Of a stretch of DNA of 64,000 nt, positions 59,098 through 64,000 are shown one piece after another. The position numbers and the translations under genes were made by a program. Source of the stretch: Actinoplanes derwentensis (GTDB lineage Bacteria > Actinomycetota > Actinomycetes > Mycobacteriales > Micromonosporaceae); the NCBI RefSeq assembly GCF_900104725.1, contig NZ_LT629758.1:6317001-6381000 (forward strand), read 5' to 3'. Within the stretch, counting starts at the first letter, position 1; the number at the start of each line of letters is the position of its first letter. The notes under the pieces are model-generated. The model saw only the letters and a program-made list of their open reading frames with translations, was not told the DNA's origin and ran no database searches.

Positions 59098-60282
59098 TCA
59101 GCGGGCCCCGAGGAGGTGGTCGATCGCCAGCTGGTTCAGCTTGACGAAGCCGAAGCCCTTGGCACCGACGGCGTCGGCGTCGTAGTCCTCGAACGCGCTG
59201 CGGTCGTTGAGCAGCTCCTGGTAGCCCTCGCCCGGGTTCAGGGTCGGGGCCTTGAGCTCGGCGACCTTGGACGCGGCGAGCGCCTCCTGCACCTCGGGGT
59301 CGGCGCGGAACGCCTTGGCCCGCTCCTTGAGCAGCAGGTACATCCGGATGTTGGCGGCCGCCGACTCCCAGACGCCGTCGAAGTCCTCGGTGCGCGAGGG
59401 CTTGTAGTCGAAGTGACGCGGGCCGTCGTAGACCGGGCCGCCGTCGGGGCCGTTCTCCAGCAGGTCGACCAGGGAGAACGCGTTGAGCAGGTCACCGTGG
59501 CCGAAGACCAGGTCCTGGTCGAACTTCGGGCCGTGCTGGCCGTTCAGGTCGATGTGGAACAGCTTCTTGTGCCACAGCGCCTGGGCGATGCCCTGGGTGA
59601 AGTTCAGGTTCGACATCTGCTCGTGGCCCGTCTCCGGGTTGATGCCGAACAGCTCGGAGCGCTCCAGCTCCTGCACGAACGCGATGGCGTGGCCGGCGGT
59701 CGGGAGCAGGATGTCGCCGCGGGGCTCGTTCGGCTTCGGCTCGATGGCGAAACGCAGGCCGTAGCCCTTGTCCTCGGAGTACTGCGCGAGCAGGTTGAGG
59801 GCCTCGCGGTAGCGGTCGAGGGCGGCGCCGACATCCTTGGCCGAGTCGTACTCGGCACCTTCGCGGCCGCCCCACAGGACCAGGGTCTTGGCGCCCAGCT
59901 CGGCACCGAGGTCCATCTGGCGCAGGACCTTGCGGATCGCGTAGCGCCGGACCGAACGGTCGTTGCTGGTGAAGCCGCCGTCCTTGAACACCGGGTGGGT
60001 GAACAGGTTGGTGGTGACCATCGGGACGATCAGGCCGGTCTCGTCCAGCGCCTTCTTGAACCCGGCGATGATGCCGTCGCGGGTCTGCGCGTCGGAGCCG
60101 AACGGCACCAGGTCGTCGTCGTGGAAGGTGATGCCGTAGGCGCCGATCTCGGCGAGCTTGTGCACGGCCTCGACCGGGTCGAGGGCCGGGCGGGTCGCGT
60201 CACCGAACGCGTCACGAGCCTGCCAGCCCACGGTCCAGAGGCCGAAGGAGAACTTGTCATCACGAGTGGCCTGGAGCGACAC
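59098..60282 (-). CDS. xylA: Xylose isomerase
   Basis: 394 aa from GTG, with GGAGG 7 nt upstream. His54 and Asp57 in [13 protein letters not shown] are the active-site pair. [31 protein letters not shown] and [16 protein letters not shown] bind the metal ions and substrate. Converts D-xylose to D-xylulose. First gene of xylAB, divergent from a ROK regulator. Confidence 0.97.
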   Translation of the reverse strand: MSLQATRDDKFSFGLWTVGWQARDAFGDATRPALDPVEAVHKLAEIGAYGITFHDDDLVPFGSDAQTRDGIIAGFKKALDETGLIVPMVTTNLFTHPVFKDGGFTSNDRSVRRYAIRKVLRQMDLGAELGAKTLVLWGGREGAEYDSAKDVGAALDRYREALNLLAQYSEDKGYGLRFAIEPKPNEPRGDILLPTAGHAIAFVQELERSELFGINPETGHEQMSNLNFTQGIAQALWHKKLFHIDLNGQHGPKFDQDLVFGHGDLLNAFSLVDLLENGPDGGPVYDGPRHFDYKPSRTEDFDGVWESAAANIRMYLLLKERAKAFRADPEVQEALAASKVAELKAPTLNPGEGYQELLNDRSAFEDYDADAVGAKGFGFVKLNQLAIDHLLGAR

Positions 60283-60346
60283 GGGTTACCTCCACGAAAC
60301 GTTGTGTAACTGCGGGGATTTGTTTAGTGGTTGAATTATTTGACTC
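60283..60346. promoter_or_regulatory. xylA/ROK divergent control region
   Basis: 64 bp with an AT-rich core at 60317-60343 (GGATTTGTTTAGTGGTTGAA then TTATTTGAC) in an otherwise GC-rich region. Directly repeated ATTTG sites and TTTAGTGGTTGAA resemble operators of ROK xylose repressors. Confidence 0.6.
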
Positions 60347-61495
60347 ATGTATGGCACTGTCAAGGGCGTGCTGACCGTCCCGACCACGCCGGTACGACAG
60401 GCCAGTGTGCGCGCCCATAATCTCGCGCTGGTGCTGCACACTGTGGCGAACAGCGCAGATCGGCCATCTCGGGCCGCTGTCGCGGCGGTCACCGGACTCA
60501 CCCGCGCGACCGTTTCCGCCCTTGTCGACGACCTCGTCGCCGGTGGCCTGCTGGTCGAGGTCGCACCGCCACCGCGCACCGGAGCCGGTCGTCCCGCGGT
60601 CGGGCTCGCGCTCTCCGCGGCCGGCCCGGCCGGGCTCGGGCTGGAGATCAACGTCGACTATCTGGCCGCCTGCGTGGTCGATCTGACCGGCACGGTCCGC
60701 CTGCGCTACGTCGAGCACGCCGACCAGCGACCCGCCGATCCGGCCCAGTCCCTGGCCGCGCTGGGCACGCTGGCCGCCCGCGCCCGGCTCGCCGCCGAAA
60801 CCGGCGGGCTGACCGTGGCCGGGGCCGCGCTCGCCGTGCCCGGCCTGGTCACCAGCGGCCTGGTCCGGGTCGCTCCCAACCTGGGCTGGCAGGACGTGGA
60901 CGCGGTGGCCGCTCTGCGGGCCGTCCCCGAGTTGGCCGGCCTGCCGGTGACCGTGGACAACGAGGCCAATCTGGCCGCCCTGGGCGAGCTGCGGGTGACC
61001 GGCGGAAACCCGACTTTCCTGTACGTCTCCGGCGAGGTCGGCATCGGAGCCGGGCTGGTTCTCGGCGGCGAGCTCTACCGGGGTGTGCGCGGCTGGAGCG
61101 GCGAGATCGGGCACGTCACCGTCTTCCCGGACGGCCGGCCCTGCCGCTGTGGTGCCCGCGGCTGCCTGGAGCAGTACGCCGGCCAGGAGGCCCTGGAGGA
61201 CGACGTGCCGCTCGCCGCGGCGGCCCTCGGCATCGCCCTGTCCGTCGTCGTCAACCTGTTGGACATCCCGGTCATCGTGCTCGGCGGGGCGTACGCGCCG
61301 GTCTACGCCGCACTGCGCGATGGCATCGAGACCGAACTGCGGCGGCGGGTACTGACCGCGGGCCTGGCCCCGGTCGAGTTGCGGGCGGCGGAACTGGGCG
61401 CGGACGCGGCGATGCGGGGCGCGGCCGACACGGTGATCCGGGCGGTTCGTGAGGACCCGGCCGGCTGGATGCGCCGAACGGCCGCCGCCCCCTGA
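60347..61495 (+). CDS. xylR: ROK-family xylose repressor
   Basis: 382 aa. An N-terminal winged helix (SRAAVAAVTGLTRATVSALVDDLVAGGLL) is followed by the ROK sugar-binding domain with VDNEANLAALGEL, GEVGIGAGLVLGG and the zinc site CRCGARGCLEQYAG. It should repress xylAB until xylose binds. The ATG gives MYGTVKG; a GTG at 60368 is an alternative. Confidence 0.92.
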   Translation: MYGTVKGVLTVPTTPVRQASVRAHNLALVLHTVANSADRPSRAAVAAVTGLTRATVSALVDDLVAGGLLVEVAPPPRTGAGRPAVGLALSAAGPAGLGLEINVDYLAACVVDLTGTVRLRYVEHADQRPADPAQSLAALGTLAARARLAAETGGLTVAGAALAVPGLVTSGLVRVAPNLGWQDVDAVAALRAVPELAGLPVTVDNEANLAALGELRVTGGNPTFLYVSGEVGIGAGLVLGGELYRGVRGWSGEIGHVTVFPDGRPCRCGARGCLEQYAGQEALEDDVPLAAAALGIALSVVVNLLDIPVIVLGGAYAPVYAALRDGIETELRRRVLTAGLAPVELRAAELGADAAMRGAADTVIRAVREDPAGWMRRTAAAP

Positions 61496-61517
61496 GGGAC
61501 GACGGCCGCCGGGACGA

Positions 61518-63308
61518 TCACCGGACGCCGGTACGCGAACCGATCGCCTGCGCGAAGATCGTGGTGATCTTCGTCGGGTCCTCGGCGATGAAGACGCCGA
61601 CGTTCTTCTCGTCGACCGCCTGGATCGCCTTCATCTCGTTCGCGTCGACACCGGTACCGATACCGATGAGGATCACCCGGATCGGCTTGGTCGGGTCGAT
61701 CTCCTTCTCGAACTGCGACAGGAACTGGTCCTCACTGAGACCGTCGTTGAACTGGTTGTCGCCGTCGGTGAAGAGGATGACCGAGTTGATCTTCTTCGGC
61801 GCCCATTCCTTCTTCACGTGCTTGTAGCCCGCGAGAAGGGTGTTGAACAGGCCGGTGCCGCCGTCCTCTTTCGGGGTGAGCTGGTCGATCGACGCCTGCA
61901 GCTCGGACCGGGAGGTGCTGAGCGACTTGATCGGCACGATCTGCCGGTACGGCACCTTGCCGTTCTCGTTGGTGGAGAACCGCCACACACCGACCGACCA
62001 CTTCTCACTGAAGAGCGTCAGACCGGTCCGTGCGGCGGCCTGAGTGACCTGAGCACGGGTCGCGTTCCCGGCGGTCGGCACCGGTTCGAGCATCGAGCCG
62101 GAGGTGTCGAAGATCGTCAGGGCCCGGCCCGGCGTGGTGATGGCGATCCAGCTACCGACGACCGCGCTCAGCGCCGCACCGGTCTCGGCAGCGGCCGCGG
62201 TGCCACCGCTCGCCGATTTGGTGGCCGAGGCGGTGACGGCCGGCGACGCCTGCGGTGCGCCCATCGGGGCCGCGAAGCTGGCGCCGTACGAGCCGTCCGG
62301 AGTCCGCAGGCCGGCGGCGGCCAGCGCGTCCTTGGCGGCGGCCGTGGAGAGCTGCGCGAGCAGCCCCTGGGCGGCGGCCGACTTCAGCTGGTCGACCACC
62401 TGCGGCATGATCGTGTACGGGTAGTCCATCGGCACCGGGCTCGGCTCGAGGTACATCGCGGCGAGCTGCACGGCCGGACGCTGGGCGTTGTACGCCACCA
62501 CGTCCGCCTCGGAGACCGGCGCGAGGCTCACCGAGTCGGCGCCGCCGATGTCGGCCTCCGACTTGGGGAACCTGGCCATCAGCTCCTGGCGCAGGTTCGA
62601 CTTGTTGTTCGCCAGCACCGTCAGCGCGCGGGTCTTGGCCTGGTTGGCCTCCGCGGATGTGGTGCCGACCGACTGACTGATCGCGAGCAGGCTGGTGAGA
62701 CCGGACGAGTCCATGGTCGGGTTCATGATGCCGACCGACAGCGGCTCGTCGGATTTGAAGTTGCTGAGCAGCTGGTTCCAGCCGATCTTCTTGTTCGGCC
62801 AGCCCATGCGCTCGGCGATCGGCTCGGGCGCGGCCAGGACCAGTGGGCTCTGCGCTACCGAGGTGACGTTGCTCGGCAGGAAGCCGGCGGCCTCGGTCTG
62901 CAGGCGCAGCAGCCAGGTCGAGGAATCCGGGATCCACACGTCGGGGACCTGGACGGCGTCAGGCGCTTTGTCGAGACCGGGCAGCGTGACGGAGTGGTCA
63001 CGAGAGACAGCACCGGCGATGGTGGCTGAGTTGGCGTCGCTGACGGCGACCGCGACACAGGTGCCGTCTACTTCGGCACCTGCTTGGCGCCACTGTGCGA
63101 CGACCTGCTCCACGGCAGGCTTGATCTCGGGAGATGCCGCGACGGTCAGGGTTACCGAACCGGCACACCCGGAGTCAGCGAACTGCTGATATCCGAGATA
63201 GGTACCGGCGACTACGACGACTAATGCCATCGCACCTCCGACGACGCTCGCTCCCTTGGAGTTGAAGTTCCTACGATGGCGGCCAGACACGCGGTCAATA
63301 GTGCTCAT
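61518..63308 (-). CDS. Membrane-anchored solute-binding and VWA-domain protein
   Basis: 596 aa. A single N-terminal helix (VVGGAMALVVVVAGTYLGYQQF) is followed by a periplasmic-binding-protein-like region (LTVAASPEIKPAVEQVVAQW ... IPDSSTWLLRLQ). The C-terminal VWA domain has the MIDAS motif FDTSGSM and LFTDGDNQF. The fused pair is a known actinobacterial arrangement whose ligand is unknown; the surface localisation is predicted. Confidence 0.88.
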   Translation of the reverse strand: MSTIDRVSGRHRRNFNSKGASVVGGAMALVVVVAGTYLGYQQFADSGCAGSVTLTVAASPEIKPAVEQVVAQWRQAGAEVDGTCVAVAVSDANSATIAGAVSRDHSVTLPGLDKAPDAVQVPDVWIPDSSTWLLRLQTEAAGFLPSNVTSVAQSPLVLAAPEPIAERMGWPNKKIGWNQLLSNFKSDEPLSVGIMNPTMDSSGLTSLLAISQSVGTTSAEANQAKTRALTVLANNKSNLRQELMARFPKSEADIGGADSVSLAPVSEADVVAYNAQRPAVQLAAMYLEPSPVPMDYPYTIMPQVVDQLKSAAAQGLLAQLSTAAAKDALAAAGLRTPDGSYGASFAAPMGAPQASPAVTASATKSASGGTAAAAETGAALSAVVGSWIAITTPGRALTIFDTSGSMLEPVPTAGNATRAQVTQAAARTGLTLFSEKWSVGVWRFSTNENGKVPYRQIVPIKSLSTSRSELQASIDQLTPKEDGGTGLFNTLLAGYKHVKKEWAPKKINSVILFTDGDNQFNDGLSEDQFLSQFEKEIDPTKPIRVILIGIGTGVDANEMKAIQAVDEKNVGVFIAEDPTKITTIFAQAIGSRTGVR

Positions 63309-63478
63309 GTCCGAAGCTGAATGCCATACACGTTCGGTCGAAAATTACTCAGACTGACGCTTCTCGATCAAGAAAGTACGGAGCGTAGTCACCTCGTGTC
63401 GAACGGTGTGTGGCAGGACTTGCAGCGCGCCGGGTTGGTCAGGTTAAGTCGCCGACGCGCCGCAATGTCCGATCTCAT
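63309..63478. other. Intergenic region
   Basis: 170 bp. A 76-codon forward frame has no support. Nothing else is recognised. Confidence 0.4.
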
Positions 63479-64000
63479 CTATGGCCTGATCAACGCCGGA
63501 TTCCACCGGAGCAGGCAAGTCGGCGTCGGCTCATCGGTCGGCTCGCCCTGAAGCCCGGGGATCCCGGTCTCCGGATCGATGCGGAAAATGGTCACGTTGT
63601 GTGATCGCTGATTGGTCACGTAGAGGTGATCGCCGAGCAGGATCATGTGCCGCGGCCAGACTCCGCCGGCAGGCACCTCGGCGATCAGCGTGGCGCTGTC
63701 ACCGTCCCAGGCGAAGACCGAGACGGTGTCCGGCCCGCGGTTCGCGACATAGACGAACCGGCCGTCGCGCCCCATCGTGATCTCGGACGGGTAGACCGGT
63801 CCCGGCAGCGTGCTGGTCGCCGTCTCCCCGTGCGCCTCGAGCGTGGGACCACCCGCCGGGCGATACCACGAGAGCGCGCCGGTCAGCTCCCCGACTAGCA
63901 GCAGCGCCCCGTCCACCGACCGCACCAGGTGCCGCGGGCCGGTGCCGGGTTTCGCCGCCACCGCCGGTTCCGGGGCACCGAGACGGCCCGAGACCGGATC
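63479..64000 (-). CDS. Lactonase-family beta-propeller protein (C-terminal part; cut by window edge)
   Basis: 173 C-terminal codons. Blade repeats read DPVSGRLGAPEPAVAAKPGT, PGPVYPSEITMGRDGRFVYVANRGPDTVSVF and VWPRHMILLGDHLYVTNQRSHNVTIFRID. These match the YbhE/6-phosphogluconolactonase family, which hydrolyses lactones in the cytoplasm or envelope. The N-terminus is beyond the window, so the signal peptide status is unknown. Confidence 0.9.
   Translation of the reverse strand, partial: DPVSGRLGAPEPAVAAKPGTGPRHLVRSVDGALLLVGELTGALSWYRPAGGPTLEAHGETATSTLPGPVYPSEITMGRDGRFVYVANRGPDTVSVFAWDGDSATLIAEVPAGGVWPRHMILLGDHLYVTNQRSHNVTIFRIDPETGIPGLQGEPTDEPTPTCLLRWNPALIRP

Overview
The window is a 64 kb, roughly 70% GC chromosomal segment of a filamentous actinomycete. 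I infer the family Micromonosporaceae, most likely Actinoplanes or a close relative. The reasons are codon usage, frequent GTG starts, the DUF397 and SAV2177-type methyltransferase families, a MhuD-type heme-degrading enzyme and the secreted CBM13 pectinases. There is no phage, transposase or CRISPR array. Most of the window looks like ordinary core chromosome.

Layout, left to right. 0-21 kb is dominated by late cobalamin synthesis: a partial cysG-type gene, cobT, cobC, a highly unusual cobB, cobQ and cobD. These are interleaved with a class A penicillin-binding protein, a SURF1 protein, an ATP-dependent DNA ligase in a probable LexA-controlled unit, a flavin monooxygenase, an M20 peptidase and an M48 protease. 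21-25 kb holds ssb, a hydrolase, tRNA-Arg(TCT) and a small accessory patch: a remnant of an XRE regulator, DUF397 and a probable toxin-antitoxin pair with its own operator and terminator. 25-33 kb has an SPFH protein, a secreted unknown, and a MacB-type efflux operon (lipoprotein, adaptor, ATPase, permease) divergent from its two-component system.

33-47 kb contains serA, a repeat-rich membrane protein, response regulators, a MarR/MFS drug-efflux pair, mhuD, a GAF-ANTAR regulator, an NlpC/P60 cell-wall hydrolase with a long structured leader, and a group 2 sigma factor behind a candidate stress-sigma promoter. 47-51.5 kb carries a compact unit (nucleotidyltransferase, BON-like protein, phosphoesterase), a GPGG-motif small membrane protein with a candidate stress promoter, an MHYT sensor and a small HD hydrolase. 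51.5-64 kb is carbohydrate use: a GH13 alpha-glucosidase, a pectate lyase and a pectinesterase that share a 414 bp identical lectin module, xylAB with a divergent ROK repressor, a VWA/solute-binding protein and a partial lactonase.

Recurring themes are (1) many genes preceded by a TANNNT hexamer 6-7 nt before the start codon, the geometry of leaderless transcripts, and (2) in-frame or intergenic GC-rich mini-repeats in cobB, ligB, the 34.7 kb membrane protein and several gaps. The most unusual observations are a CobB that has lost its glutaminase cysteine and gained a tail of about 610 residues, a 15-codon ORF bridging cobT and cysG through two ATGA overlaps, a LexA box lying on the start codon of a small gene upstream of ligB, and the identical lectin modules.
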